DNA of 64,000 bases from Pseudarthrobacter sp. C4D7 (GTDB lineage Bacteria > Actinomycetota > Actinomycetes > Actinomycetales > Micrococcaceae), in the NCBI RefSeq assembly GCF_013359725.1, contig NZ_JABFMW010000007.1, positions 62,001 through 126,000 of the forward strand, written 5' to 3'. The position numbers were made by a program, and so were the translations under genes. Shown piece after piece: positions 7,495 through 16,468 of this stretch (position 1 is the first letter of the stretch; each line of letters opens with the position of its first letter). The notes beneath the pieces were generated by a model. It was given only the letters and a program-made list of their open reading frames with translations. It made no database searches and was not told where the DNA came from.

Positions 7495-9446
7495 GGGCCC
7501 ACCTGTCCTCGACTGACACCCGGGAACCCACGAAGCTGCCGCAGGATGGCAGTTCCCTCCGGCAGTGCCAGCAGGAAGGCGCCGGCGGCGAAGATCCAGT
7601 AGAGCTCGGTCCCGGCTGCCACCACCCCGTCTTCATCAGCACGTTCCGCACTTCCCGGGCGTGCCTGCCGCATCATGTCGGCCACCGGATCGCCGGCGGC
7701 GCGGTGGACGTAGGGCACCCCCAGTTGCCCGGCGATGCTGCGAAGCCGCCCTTCGTCGATCATGGAGAGCGCATCGCCGGTGCTGCCTGGCCGGTTGTCC
7801 TGGACGTAGCCGCGCCGGGTGCCGGCAGTCCCGGCGTCATCCTCCATCCCCGTGTTCTCCTTCATCCGGCCGCCGCCGGGCGTCCCGTACCCCAGCACCG
7901 CTCCCCCGGAGACCATCCCGCCGTCGACCTTCAGGGCGGCCGGCTCCGTGCCGCTGGTTTGTTCACCGTCCCCCAGGTAGAACACCAGCCTGGGCCGGCC
8001 GGGACGGCTCCCGCGGGCAGCGTCCAAACGTTCGGAAAGCACCTTCCCGGCGGCAGTAATGCTGCTGCCCCTGGCATAGGCGGTCACCTGCGGTTCAAGG
8101 ACGTCCGCGATGGTTTCCAGCGCCAGGGTGTCGGTGCTGAGCGGCATCCGGACGTGCGCTGTGGTGTCAAAGGTGATGACGGAAAAGCGGGCGCCGGGCA
8201 GCTGCCCGGCAATCGCCTTGATGTCCTTGCGGACGCCCTCCAGCCGCGGGGCTGCGTTCCCATAGTCCTCGGCCACCATGCTGGTGCTGGTGTCCACCAC
8301 GAAGAAGACGTTCAGGTCAGTGGCGGCAGCCGGCACGGAACCGCCTGGCAGGTTCAGCCGCAGGGCTGCTGCCAGGAGCAACAGCACCAAGGCGCAACGC
8401 CGCAGCCAGGCCCTGCTCCGCAACGGAGCTTGCCGCATGCGCCACAGGATGGCGCACAGGACCAGCCCGGCGAACAAGGCGATGCCCAAAGGTACGCCAG
8501 GCACCTCCGAGAACACCGCCCTCGGCGCCCCCTGGATCGAGGATGTTTCCGTCTTTTCCACGGCGTCGACGATCCCGGGTATTGCATCGGGGCTGTCCAG
8601 GGCGTAGTAGGAACCGCCCGTGGACTCCACCGCCGCACGCAACTGCGCACCGGGCTGGCCGGCACCGCTGCCATAGTCCAGGTCGCCCGGATTCAAGGCG
8701 TAGACCCGCACAGACCGCTCCCTGGCCAGCTGCGCGGCCTGCTCCAGGGTCATGATCGGCTTGCCGGAAAGGAAGTTGTCCGTGGCCAGCACAACCGACC
8801 GCGAGCGCGTGGGCGCACTGCCCGCACCTGCCGCGGTTCCGCCAGCGGCGGAGGGTCCGCCGGGGAAGCTGTTGAGGCAGGATGCCAGTCCGTCCCCGAT
8901 CAGTGAGGACCCCCGCCCGCTCCATGTTCCGTCCAGGAAGCCGGAGCTCCCGGGCTTGCCGTCAAAGGCGTCCTTGGCAGCCTGGAGCTGCTCCTGGGCG
9001 TAGGCGTAGTCGTCCGTCAGCGGGAAGGCCTGGATGGCGCTGCTGTCGAAAATGGTCAGGCCGATCCGTTCGCCGTCGAACTTCTTTGCCAGGCCGGCGA
9101 AGACCTCCACCACTGCCGCGTCGGCACTGCTCATGGAGCCGGAGGCGTCCAGGCAGAGCATGATGTCCCGGTTGTGCTGCTCCGGGCGGATCGTCGTCAC
9201 GTCGGCAGGCCGGGCCGCCGCCACGGCCGTGGAGACCAGCAACAGTGCGCACGCCGTTCCTGCCGCTGCCAGCAGGCGGCGGTGACGCCGGAGGGCTGCC
9301 TGGTACTCCGGCAGGCCGGTGAGCCTTTCGGCGTGCGCCACGGGCCTCCGTCGTTCCCTGGACCGGTTCCGGCGCAAGGCCACCCATGCCGCCGCCACCG
9401 CGGCCAGTGCCGCACACGGCAGCAGCCACCAGAACATCAGTTCCAC
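7491..9446 (-). CDS. Membrane protein with two fused VWA domains (BatA/BatB-like)
   Basis: This 651-residue protein looks like two Bat proteins joined head to tail. Membrane segments lie at about residues 5-25 and 58-78. The first von Willebrand A domain follows (about 93-290; metal site D100-x-S-x-S104). Two more segments lie at about 317-335 and 348-362. The second VWA domain (about 377-585) has MIDAS D385-x-S-x-S389, and a final segment lies at about 613-632. BatA and BatB are normally separate genes, and here one uninterrupted frame spans both. The ends overlap both neighbours, indicating coupled translation. With MoxR and DUF58 the complex is presumed to act in envelope protein maturation or stress. 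Confidence 0.88.
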   Translation of the reverse strand: MELMFWWLLPCAALAAVAAAWVALRRNRSRERRRPVAHAERLTGLPEYQAALRRHRRLLAAAGTACALLLVSTAVAAARPADVTTIRPEQHNRDIMLCLDASGSMSSADAAVVEVFAGLAKKFDGERIGLTIFDSSAIQAFPLTDDYAYAQEQLQAAKDAFDGKPGSSGFLDGTWSGRGSSLIGDGLASCLNSFPGGPSAAGGTAAGAGSAPTRSRSVVLATDNFLSGKPIMTLEQAAQLARERSVRVYALNPGDLDYGSGAGQPGAQLRAAVESTGGSYYALDSPDAIPGIVDAVEKTETSSIQGAPRAVFSEVPGVPLGIALFAGLVLCAILWRMRQAPLRSRAWLRRCALVLLLLAAALRLNLPGGSVPAAATDLNVFFVVDTSTSMVAEDYGNAAPRLEGVRKDIKAIAGQLPGARFSVITFDTTAHVRMPLSTDTLALETIADVLEPQVTAYARGSSITAAGKVLSERLDAARGSRPGRPRLVFYLGDGEQTSGTEPAALKVDGGMVSGGAVLGYGTPGGGRMKENTGMEDDAGTAGTRRGYVQDNRPGSTGDALSMIDEGRLRSIAGQLGVPYVHRAAGDPVADMMRQARPGSAERADEDGVVAAGTELYWIFAAGAFLLALPEGTAILRQLRGFPGVSRGQVGP

Positions 9447-9907
9447 GCGCGCACCGCCTCGGAAGCCCGCGCTGCCGAGACCGTCACGGCAGGCAGCGGG
9501 CCGGGCCCGAATTCGGCAGGGTACAGGGACTCGATAACCTGGGCAGCCGCAGGCAGCGGATGCCGGGCCAAATCCTGATGCGTCATCCTGGTGGCATCGA
9601 CGCCCGTCGCGTCCCGGACGAATCCGCGTACCAGGAGGCTGATTTCCTGGTGCGCTGCACGGGCATCGACCGTTCCCGCCGCCGCTTCCCGCTCCACATC
9701 ACGGATCCGCTGCAGGTACGCCGCCTTGAGGGCCGGCAACTCTGTCAGGGCAGTCCGGGCGGCCGTCCGCGTGGACCGGGGGGCCGGCCGGGTGCCGGCG
9801 ATGACAAAGACGTACCAGCCGGCCACCAGGGCCAGGACGGCTGCGCCGCACCACATCCAGGCGGGGTTGTACTGCAGGGGGCCGTAGAGTCCAGGGTCAG
9901 CCTGCAC
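9437..9907 (-). CDS. Short membrane protein of the Bat-like operon (DUF4381-like)
   Basis: This 156-residue protein has one membrane segment at about residues 18-38 (W-C-G-A-A-V-L-A-L-V) and a cytosolic helical region. That region contains E-I-S-L-L-V-R-G-F-V-R, which is typical of the small proteins that sit between DUF58 and VWA genes in MoxR operons (often DUF4381 or DUF4129). The start GTG at 9907 overlaps the end of the DUF58 gene by 11 bases, and its stop overlaps the VWA start. Longer upstream codons lie inside the DUF58 gene in another frame and are rejected. The exact family label is uncertain. Confidence 0.8.
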   Translation of the reverse strand: MQADPGLYGPLQYNPAWMWCGAAVLALVAGWYVFVIAGTRPAPRSTRTAARTALTELPALKAAYLQRIRDVEREAAAGTVDARAAHQEISLLVRGFVRDATGVDATRMTHQDLARHPLPAAAQVIESLYPAEFGPGPLPAVTVSAARASEAVRAWN

Positions 9908-10799
9908 GCCGGTGCCTCTCCAGGAGGGCGAACAGGCCGGTGACCACATCGGCGCTGGAGGCCACGTCACCCTCCGTGATCCCGGCCGCGCGCAACATGG
10001 CATGGCGGCCCCGGTCGCGTTCCGCCGCCGCCGTGGCGTACGCGTCCGCCACTGCGCCGGACAAGGCGGATTGCCGGACCAAAAGGGCGGAATCGGCCAC
10101 GCTGAAGGACTCACGTCCGGCGTCCGCATCCTGGGCGTCCCGGGCCGGTTCCACCAGTTCGGCGTCCCTGACGGTCAGCCAGAGGATCTCGTGCTGGGCA
10201 CGCAGCCTGCGCAGGAGCCTGCCAGTGGCATCGTCCGCGGCCAGTTCATCGGCCACGACGAACAGCAGGTTGCGGCCCTTGATGTTGCGGGCCACGAAAT
10301 CGAGCTGGTCCTGGATGCTGCTGGCAGCCGCGTCCAGGCCTGTGTGGGAGTCCACGTGCCGCAGCAGCCGCTCCAGGTGGGCCTCGCCGCTCTTTGCCGG
10401 GAACGAACGGGAGCCCGACGAGTCACCGCACACCAGCCCCACCACATCGCCGTGCCGGTGGGCCAGGTAGCCCATGACGCCGAGGGACAGTACGGCGATG
10501 TCCTTTTTCATTTCCCCGGACCGCGCCTCCGCCGCCATGTTGCGTCCCGTGTCGGCAATCAGGATGACTGTCTGGCGGCGGACGGCCACGTAGCGGCGGA
10601 TCAGGGGTGAGCCGTGGCGCGCCGATGCTTTCCAGTCAATGTCGCGGACCTCGTCGCCGGGCACGTAGGCGCGCAGGTCGTCAAAGTCCAGGCTCCGGCC
10701 CTTGAACACTGAACCATATTCGCCGTCAAGCATGCCGCGGGCTTTGCGGTGCGCGAAGATCGCCATCTTCGATTTCACCCGCTGGAGGAGGCTGGCCAT
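9897..10799 (-). CDS. DUF58 domain-containing protein
   Basis: This 300-residue protein carries the DUF58 signature near its start: E-Y-G-S-V-F-K-G-R-S, then D-F-D-D-L-R-x-Y-x-P-G-D-E-V-R-x-I-D-W at about residues 38-57. A VWA-like Rossmann fold follows (L-I-A-D-T-G-R-N-M; metal-site residues only partly kept). It is predicted to be cytosolic, with no membrane segment. It lies 6 nt downstream of the MoxR ATPase gene. MoxR-DUF58 pairs are thought to assemble or activate VWA substrates. No enzymatic activity is established for the family. Confidence 0.92.
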   Translation of the reverse strand: MASLLQRVKSKMAIFAHRKARGMLDGEYGSVFKGRSLDFDDLRAYVPGDEVRDIDWKASARHGSPLIRRYVAVRRQTVILIADTGRNMAAEARSGEMKKDIAVLSLGVMGYLAHRHGDVVGLVCGDSSGSRSFPAKSGEAHLERLLRHVDSHTGLDAAASSIQDQLDFVARNIKGRNLLFVVADELAADDATGRLLRRLRAQHEILWLTVRDAELVEPARDAQDADAGRESFSVADSALLVRQSALSGAVADAYATAAAERDRGRHAMLRAAGITEGDVASSADVVTGLFALLERHRRAG

Positions 10800-10805
10800 G
10801 CCGGG

Positions 10806-11813
10806 TCAGGGCGTCTGCACGGCGGCAACGATGGCGTCGATCACCGATTCCACCGAAACCTGCTCAGCCACCGCATCGAAGTTCAGGATGAGCCGGTGCC
10901 GCAGCACCCTGTGGGCCAGCGACCTGACGTCTTCGGGGATCACATGGTCCCTGCCGTTCAGCAGCGCCACCGCGCGGGCTGCCCGGCTGAAGGCGATGCT
11001 CGCACGGGGACTGGCGCCAAACTCGATGAAGCCGGCAATCCTGGCATCGATGTACTGGGCCGCGTTCCGGGTCACATACACCAGCCCGACGATGTAGTTG
11101 ATGACTGCCGGGTCGATGTAGATGCGGGCGGCGATCTCCTGGATTTCGGTGACGGCGTCCAGGGACGCCGCTGCGGCAGGTTTCTGGTCCGGGGCATACA
11201 CGCCGGCGTCGATCCTGCGGATGATCTCGGCTTCCTCGGCGGGGCTGGGGTAGTCCAGCACGTCCTTGAGCATGAACCGGTCCATCTGTGCTTCGGGCAG
11301 CTGGTAGGTGCCTTCCTGCTCAATGGGGTTCTGGGTGGCCAAAACCAGGAACGGTGAGGGCAGCCGGTAGTCCTGGCCTCCAATGGACGTCTGGCGCTCC
11401 TGCATCGCCTCCAACATGGCGCTCTGGGTCTTGGCGCTGGAGCGGTTGATCTCATCCAGGAGCACAATGTTGGCGTGAACCGGGCCGAGCTGGGTGTGGA
11501 AGCTGCCCTTGGCGGCGTCGTAGATCTGGGTGCCCACAATGTCGCTGGGCAGCAGGTCCGGGGTGCACTGGATCCGGCGGAAGTCGCCGCTGACGGCATC
11601 AGCCAGGGTTTGGGCGGCCGTGGTCTTCGCCAGGCCCGGGACGCTCTCCAGCAGGATGTGGCCGCCGGTCAGCAGGCCCAGCAGCAGCGATTCCCGCAGC
11701 CGCGACTGCCCCACCACCCTGGCGTCGAAACTGCGTGAGATGTTGGCGGCCACCTGCTGCGCCCTGGCCAGCTCCGCGGGCTGGATTCTGGCGGGCACGC
11801 TGGTCGAAAGCAC
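10806..11813 (-). CDS. MoxR-family AAA+ ATPase
   Basis: This 335-residue AAA+ chaperone-like ATPase has a Walker A region E-S-V-P-G-L-A-K-T-T at residues 56-65, Walker B N-I-V-L-L-D-E-I-N-R at about 117-126, and sensor-1 L-A-T-Q-N-P at about 160. The C-terminal lid carries the R-A-S-I-A-F segment of the MoxR clade. The start is GTG with GGGGGAA upstream. It is the first gene of a five-gene operon on the minus strand and presumably acts on the DUF58 and VWA partners by ATP-driven remodelling. Confidence 0.95.
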   Translation of the reverse strand: MLSTSVPARIQPAELARAQQVAANISRSFDARVVGQSRLRESLLLGLLTGGHILLESVPGLAKTTAAQTLADAVSGDFRRIQCTPDLLPSDIVGTQIYDAAKGSFHTQLGPVHANIVLLDEINRSSAKTQSAMLEAMQERQTSIGGQDYRLPSPFLVLATQNPIEQEGTYQLPEAQMDRFMLKDVLDYPSPAEEAEIIRRIDAGVYAPDQKPAAAASLDAVTEIQEIAARIYIDPAVINYIVGLVYVTRNAAQYIDARIAGFIEFGASPRASIAFSRAARAVALLNGRDHVIPEDVRSLAHRVLRHRLILNFDAVAEQVSVESVIDAIVAAVQTP

Positions 11814-11940
11814 TGGATTCCCCCTGGTAACGGTGTTGGGCGCACGGACCGGACCGGTAGTGTCCCGCCCGCCATCCTATCCAAGCCGCACCCCTGGAGC
11901 CCGGCAATGGGGACCCCTCCCCTTGCGGCGGGTACAGGTC

Positions 11941-11946
11941 TATCCT
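11941..11946 (+). promoter_or_regulatory. -10 box of a leaderless small gene
   Basis: TATCCT ends 6 nt before the ATG at 11953, the same spacing seen at other leaderless genes here. It supports the small ORF as a real transcribed gene. Confidence 0.5.
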
Positions 11947-11952
11947 TTTGCC

Positions 11953-12150
11953 ATGATTGAGCTTCCAGCCACGTACAAGGAGTTCCTCGCCGACAAAAGC
12001 CAGCTGTTCATCGACACGGTCAGGCCTGTTCTGATGCAGTCTGCCGCCGATAAACTCCACGGCGTTCGCGTGGTGGACACCCACCACGGCCACCAGGCAC
12101 ACCTGGACGAGACCCTGCCGTTCGGCGTAGTGCTTGAGGACATCGACTAA
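11953..12150 (+). CDS. Small conserved-looking hypothetical protein (65 aa)
   Basis: This 65-residue soluble protein begins MIELPATYKEFLADK and ends in G-V-V-L-E-D-I-D. It is balanced in charge, without membrane segment or cysteines, and reads like a compact alpha/beta protein. It is divergent from moxR and convergent with the sugar permease, and its last bases overlap the end of that gene by 4 bp. The leaderless promoter box and a protein-like composition support it over the larger overlapping frames in this stretch. I do not recognise its family. Confidence 0.65.
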   Translation: MIELPATYKEFLADKSQLFIDTVRPVLMQSAADKLHGVRVVDTHHGHQAHLDETLPFGVVLEDID

Positions 12151-12977
12151 CCGCGGACAGCTCCCGACAGGGCCAGCGCGTTGCCGGACCCGCGGGACAC
12201 CACGGCGTAGAGGGCCAGGACAGGGACTGAATAGAGGATGGAGAACGCGGCCAGCTGGCCGTACGCCACTGCCCCGTGCTGTCCGAAGAAGCTGAAGATC
12301 GATACCGCCGCCGGCTGGCTGCCCTCGGACAGCAGGAGCACAAACGGGACGAAGAAGTTTCCCCAGGCCTGGATGAACACGAAGATGAACACCACGCCCA
12401 GGCCCGGTCCCATGAGGGGAAGCACGATTGAACGGAGGCCGGCCAACCGGGAGGCACCGTCCACCCAGGCGGCTTCCTCCAGGGCCAGCGGCACGGAGTC
12501 CATGAAATTCTTGGTCATCCAGATCGCCATGGGCAGGCTGGTGGCAGCGAGGAACAGCACCGTGGCAGGCAAGGAATCCAGCAGTCGCAGCTGCACGAAC
12601 AGGCCGTAGACCGGCACCATGATGGCCGTGATCGGCAGGCAAGTGCCAAACAGAATGCCGTACATGAACGGCGTATTGAAGCGGGACCGGTACCGGGACA
12701 ACGGGTACGCGGCAAGCACGGCGGCCGTCAGCGTCACCACCCCCGTTCCCACGGACAGCAACAGGCTGTTCCACAGCGGCCGGAACAGCAGTTCCGGGGT
12801 AAGGACGGCAGCGAAATTATCCAGGCCGGGCCGCCCAGGGACCTTGACGGCGTGGCCTGCCGCCGGATCCACCGAAGCCAGGAACAGCCACAGCAGGGGC
12901 AACAGGAAGCAGGCGCCAACCAGCAGCAGGACTACGTCCGCCCAGGTGCTGCGGACCCGTTTGTGGGGGGTGGTCAT
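12147..12977 (-). CDS. Carbohydrate ABC transporter permease (MalG-like)
   Basis: This 276-residue inner-membrane permease has six predicted helices, starting at about residues 11-31. The cytoplasmic EAA loop E-E-A-A-W-V-D-G-A-S (about residues 165-185) contacts the ATPase. The start ATG at 12977 overlaps the stop of the upstream permease gene by four bases (ATGA); a much longer upstream frame lies within that gene and is rejected. It forms a heterodimer with the neighbouring permease. No ATPase gene is present in the cluster, so a shared MsiK/MalK-type ATPase encoded elsewhere is likely. Confidence 0.93.
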   Translation of the reverse strand: MTTPHKRVRSTWADVVLLLVGACFLLPLLWLFLASVDPAAGHAVKVPGRPGLDNFAAVLTPELLFRPLWNSLLLSVGTGVVTLTAAVLAAYPLSRYRSRFNTPFMYGILFGTCLPITAIMVPVYGLFVQLRLLDSLPATVLFLAATSLPMAIWMTKNFMDSVPLALEEAAWVDGASRLAGLRSIVLPLMGPGLGVVFIFVFIQAWGNFFVPFVLLLSEGSQPAAVSIFSFFGQHGAVAYGQLAAFSILYSVPVLALYAVVSRGSGNALALSGAVRG

Positions 12978-13855
12978 GGCCGCTGCTCCCTGAGGAGGCG
13001 CAGATAGACGGCTCCGAACACAGCACCTATGAGGATCAGGACCGAGGCGACGGCGGTGCCGTAGCCGATGTCCCCGAATTTGAACGCTTCCTGGTAGGCC
13101 AGGACCGGCAGCGTGGTGCTGCCGGTGGCGGGGCCGCCGCCGGTCATGACCCAGATCAGGGTGAACACGGCCAGGGTCTGCAGCGTGACAAGCATCAGGT
13201 TGGTGGCAATACTGCCCCTGATCACGGGCAGGGTGATCAACGCCAGCCGCTGCCAGGCGCCGGCCCCGTCCATCTGCGCTGCCTCGGTCAGTTCGCCCGG
13301 GACCCCGCCGAGTGCCGACCGGTACACCAGCATGGAAAAGGCCGTCCCCCGCCACACGTTCGCCAGGACCACCGCCGCCATCGGTACCGCGTAGAGCCAG
13401 TCAGTTCCTGCCACCCCCACGCTGCCGAGCAACTGGTTGAGGGTCCCGTCCCGGCTGAAGAAGGCATAGGCCGCGAATGCCGCCACGATTTCCGGCAGGA
13501 CCCAGGCGGCGACGACGGCGGTCCCGACGGTTGCGGAAACCACCGGCCGGGCGCGGCGCATCAGGACGGCGAGGGCCAGTCCCAGCACGTTCTGGCCCAG
13601 GATCGCCGAACCGGCAACAAACAGGAGGGTCAGTGCAAGGGACAGCGGAAAGACCGGGTCCTGGAAAAGCCGCTGGTAGTTCTCCAAACCGACCCAGTCC
13701 GGGTTCCTGGCATGCCGTCCGGTCAGTCCGGCGTTGGTCAGGGACGCGTGGAAAGCCCACAGGACGGGCCCGGCGAGGAACACGAGCAGGAGCACGACGG
13801 CGGGGAGCACCGGCAGATAGCGGAGCGCGTGCCGTGTGCGGTGGCTGGCGGGCAC
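12974..13855 (-). CDS. Sugar ABC transporter permease (MalF-like)
   Basis: This 293-residue permease has a first helix at about residues 12-34 (L-P-V-L-P-A-V-V-L-L-L), a periplasmic stretch N-P-D-W-V-G-L-E-N-Y-Q-R-L-F typical of sugar permeases, and an EAA loop E-L-T-E-A-A-Q-M-D-G-A at about residues 195-206. It starts 2 nt downstream of the lipoprotein gene and its stop overlaps the second permease by four bases. The binding protein, two permeases and a ROK regulator form one leftward operon. Confidence 0.94.
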   Translation of the reverse strand: MPASHRTRHALRYLPVLPAVVLLLVFLAGPVLWAFHASLTNAGLTGRHARNPDWVGLENYQRLFQDPVFPLSLALTLLFVAGSAILGQNVLGLALAVLMRRARPVVSATVGTAVVAAWVLPEIVAAFAAYAFFSRDGTLNQLLGSVGVAGTDWLYAVPMAAVVLANVWRGTAFSMLVYRSALGGVPGELTEAAQMDGAGAWQRLALITLPVIRGSIATNLMLVTLQTLAVFTLIWVMTGGGPATGSTTLPVLAYQEAFKFGDIGYGTAVASVLILIGAVFGAVYLRLLREQRP

Positions 13856-13857
13856 CG

Positions 13858-15210
13858 CTACTTCCGGATGGTCTTGTCGCCACCCACGATGCCGGCCACG
13901 GCCGCGTCGTAATCGGCTGCCGCCTCCTCCGGGGTCCTGCTGCCGGTGATAACGGCCTCGGTGGCTTCCTGGACGGCAGCGGAGATCCGGGGATAGTCGG
14001 ACGTCGCGGGCCGGTATCTGGTGACGGCCACCAGGTCAGACACGTCCTTGACGAACGGGTTGCCCGACTGGTACCCGGGGTCGGCGGCAACGTCTTTGCG
14101 CACGGCGATCTGGGAACTGTTTACCGTGAACGCCAGGGAATTCCTGGCGTTCAGGGCGGTGGTCAGGAAGTTGAAGGCGAGGTCCGGTTGCTTGGTTTCC
14201 GCACCCACGGCAAGAGTCCACCCGCCGGACATGCTGACTGCCCCGGGAGCTGTCCCGTCCTGGGTGGGGAAGGGCGCCACGGCCATGTCCTGCCCGTACT
14301 CCGGCCAGGCATAGTTTCCACCCTTTTGCCAGAACGACGGCGCATAGGAACCTTCAACGGTGGCGCCGAGTTTTGCCTTGGGGAACCATTCGCCAAATAC
14401 CTTTTTCCAGATGTTCGGGTCCAGCGCCTCAGCCGGAGGCACCGCCAGGTTCTCCGCATAGAGCGTGTGGAGGAACGTCAACGAATCCTTGAAACCGGCC
14501 GAGCCAACAACCCACTTTTTCGAATCGGGGTCGTAGAGGCCCGCCCCCGTGCCGTACAGCAGCTCGTAGAAACCCTGCATCACGCTGCCTTCGCCGGTGC
14601 CCTTGCCGGCGTACATGTTGAAGGGGACCACGTCCGGCTGGGAGGCCTTGATCTTCCGTGCGGTGTCCAGAATGTCCTGCCAGCTGGACGGCCGCCACGG
14701 AAGGCCGATGCCTGCCGCCCCAAGAACCTTCTTGTTGTACCAAATGGCCCGGGTATCGGTGCCCAGCGGCACCGCGTACGTCCCGCCGTCGTCCGCTTTC
14801 CCGGCTTCCTTGGCGCCGGCGTCGAACTTGTCCCAGTCCCCCCACCCGGACAGGCGGCTGTCCAGGTTCAGGAGGTAGCCGGCGTCCACGTCGGAGCGCA
14901 CTTTGAACGTGTCTTCGTAGAAGACGTCCGGGGCCGTGGACGGCGAGCGCAGGGCAAGGGCCAGCTTGGTGCCGTAGTCGTCATCATTGGCCTGGATGGG
15001 CTGGAGGTCGACCTTAACGCCCTCATTTGCGGCTTCGAATTCCTTCTTTGCGTCCTGGAACATGGTGTCCAGGGCGGTGAAGGAGTCGGTCTTCTGGTAT
15101 GCCACCTTGATGGTCCGGTCTCCACCCGCCGGATCGGCAGGCGTGCAGGCGGCGAGGACCATGGCGGCGGCGGCCACCACGGAGAATGTCCTGGATGCCC
15201 GGCGAAACAT
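13858..15210 (-). CDS. Extracellular sugar-binding lipoprotein
   Basis: This 450-residue solute-binding protein of ABC family 1 has a lipoprotein signal: basic M-F-R-R, hydrophobic core, and lipobox L-A-A-C with Cys22 as the lipidated residue. The mature part has the features of sugar binders (D-V-F-Y-E-D-T-F, then G-T-D-T-R-A-I-W-Y-N-K at about residues 145-155, and S-G-G-W near the hinge). The in-frame codons before ATG 15210 overlap the ROK gene and encode no signal peptide, so they are rejected. The sugar cannot be inferred; aromatic residues suggest an oligosaccharide or glycoside. Confidence 0.94.
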   Translation of the reverse strand: MFRRASRTFSVVAAAAMVLAACTPADPAGGDRTIKVAYQKTDSFTALDTMFQDAKKEFEAANEGVKVDLQPIQANDDDYGTKLALALRSPSTAPDVFYEDTFKVRSDVDAGYLLNLDSRLSGWGDWDKFDAGAKEAGKADDGGTYAVPLGTDTRAIWYNKKVLGAAGIGLPWRPSSWQDILDTARKIKASQPDVVPFNMYAGKGTGEGSVMQGFYELLYGTGAGLYDPDSKKWVVGSAGFKDSLTFLHTLYAENLAVPPAEALDPNIWKKVFGEWFPKAKLGATVEGSYAPSFWQKGGNYAWPEYGQDMAVAPFPTQDGTAPGAVSMSGGWTLAVGAETKQPDLAFNFLTTALNARNSLAFTVNSSQIAVRKDVAADPGYQSGNPFVKDVSDLVAVTRYRPATSDYPRISAAVQEATEAVITGSRTPEEAAADYDAAVAGIVGGDKTIRK

Positions 15211-15217
15211 GTCCCGG

Positions 15218-16468
15218 TCAGCTTTCCAGCAGGAGCCGCTGGGCGCGGGGCGCGAGGGTATGTTCCAGGACCAGCGAGGCCGCACCGATCGCTCCGACGT
15301 CCTCCCCCACCCCGGTACCCACAACCTCAATGGGGTGGATCAGGCGGGCGGCGCTGTTGGCATCCAGCAGCGGCGGAACCAGTTCGAGGTAGCGCTGCGA
15401 CAGGCAGGTCCAGAAGGGGCCGCCGAAGACCACGCGCTCGACGTCCAGCGTGTTGGTCACCACCGAGACGGCCCGCGCCACCAGGGCGGCGGACCTGTCC
15501 AGGATGGCCGCAGCACCTTCATCCCCTGCATAGGCACGGGCGCAGAGCTCGGCGAAGCTCTGCTGGATTTCGGCAGCGTTTCCTGCCGGGGGTCCCTCCA
15601 GGATGCCAGCGGCCTCCGCTTCCGCCACCAGGACCTGCGGAATGGCGGAAGATTTCACGCAGCCGCGCTGTCCGCAGTCGCAAAGGGGTCCGCCCGGGTC
15701 CACGATGATGTGGCCGATCTCGCCGGCATTGCCGGATGTCCCCCGGACTACTTCGTCGTTGAGGACGATTCCGCAGCCAATGCCGGTTCCCATGTACATG
15801 AACACGAAACTGCCGGCACCGCTGGGGCCACCCGCCCATGTCTCAGCCACGGCGGCGCTGGTCACGTCCTTGTCCACCAGGACGGAGTAGCCGGTGGCCT
15901 TGGCCAGCGCGTCCCGCAGTTCCACCCGGTCCCAGCCGGGGAGGAGCGGCGGATCCACCACGGTTCCGTTGTCCAGGTCGATGGGGCCGGGAGCAGCCAC
16001 CCCCAGTCCGGCAATCCGGCCCTGGTCCACACCGGAATCCTCCACGAGCTGGGCCAGTTCCGCGGCGATGGTGGCGATAACGGCGGCCGGATCGTTTCCG
16101 CCGGGGGTCTTGATCCGTGAATGCCGTACCACCGCGCCCACGAGGTCCAGCACCACGAACGTTGTCACCGCAGGATCCAGGTGCACCCCCAGGGCGTACA
16201 TGCCGCCGGGATTGAGGCGCAGAATGGTGCGCGGCTTGCCGGGGCCGCTGCCTTCCTTGCCTGCCTCGACGATCAGGTGCTGGTCCAGCAGCCGGCGGGA
16301 GATGTTGGAAATAGTCTGCGGCGACAAGCCGACGATCTGGGCGAGTTCAACCCGGCTGAGCCCGCCGGATGTCCTGCGGATTGCGTCGAGGATGACGGTG
16401 AGGTTGAAATCCCCCATCCTGGGCAGATTGGTTCCGCGCCTCGGAGAGGATTGGCGGGTCTCAGACAC
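15218..16468 (-). CDS. ROK-family transcriptional regulator
   Basis: This 416-residue protein has an N-terminal winged helix (about residues 20-75, with G-L-S-R-V-E-L-A and S-P-Q-T-I-S-N) and a C-terminal ROK domain. The zinc-binding ROK consensus C-D-C-G-Q-R-G-C is at residues 263-270 and the preceding His253 in G-E-I-G-H is intact. A G-M-G-T-G-I-G-C-G loop for phosphate is also present. GTG at 16468 has AGGGGA upstream; the longer frame is not family-like. It stands first, 7 nt before the binding-protein gene, so it probably represses the transporter operon until its sugar ligand is present. Kinase activity is possible but less likely with the DNA-binding domain. Confidence 0.94.
   Translation of the reverse strand: MSETRQSSPRRGTNLPRMGDFNLTVILDAIRRTSGGLSRVELAQIVGLSPQTISNISRRLLDQHLIVEAGKEGSGPGKPRTILRLNPGGMYALGVHLDPAVTTFVVLDLVGAVVRHSRIKTPGGNDPAAVIATIAAELAQLVEDSGVDQGRIAGLGVAAPGPIDLDNGTVVDPPLLPGWDRVELRDALAKATGYSVLVDKDVTSAAVAETWAGGPSGAGSFVFMYMGTGIGCGIVLNDEVVRGTSGNAGEIGHIIVDPGGPLCDCGQRGCVKSSAIPQVLVAEAEAAGILEGPPAGNAAEIQQSFAELCARAYAGDEGAAAILDRSAALVARAVSVVTNTLDVERVVFGGPFWTCLSQRYLELVPPLLDANSAARLIHPIEVVGTGVGEDVGAIGAASLVLEHTLAPRAQRLLLES

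Noticed and set aside
13477..15708. A 743-codon frame opposite the sugar permease and binding-protein genes
   Set aside because: It crosses three real genes whose signal peptide, EAA loop and ROK motif are intact, and it has no family-like segment.
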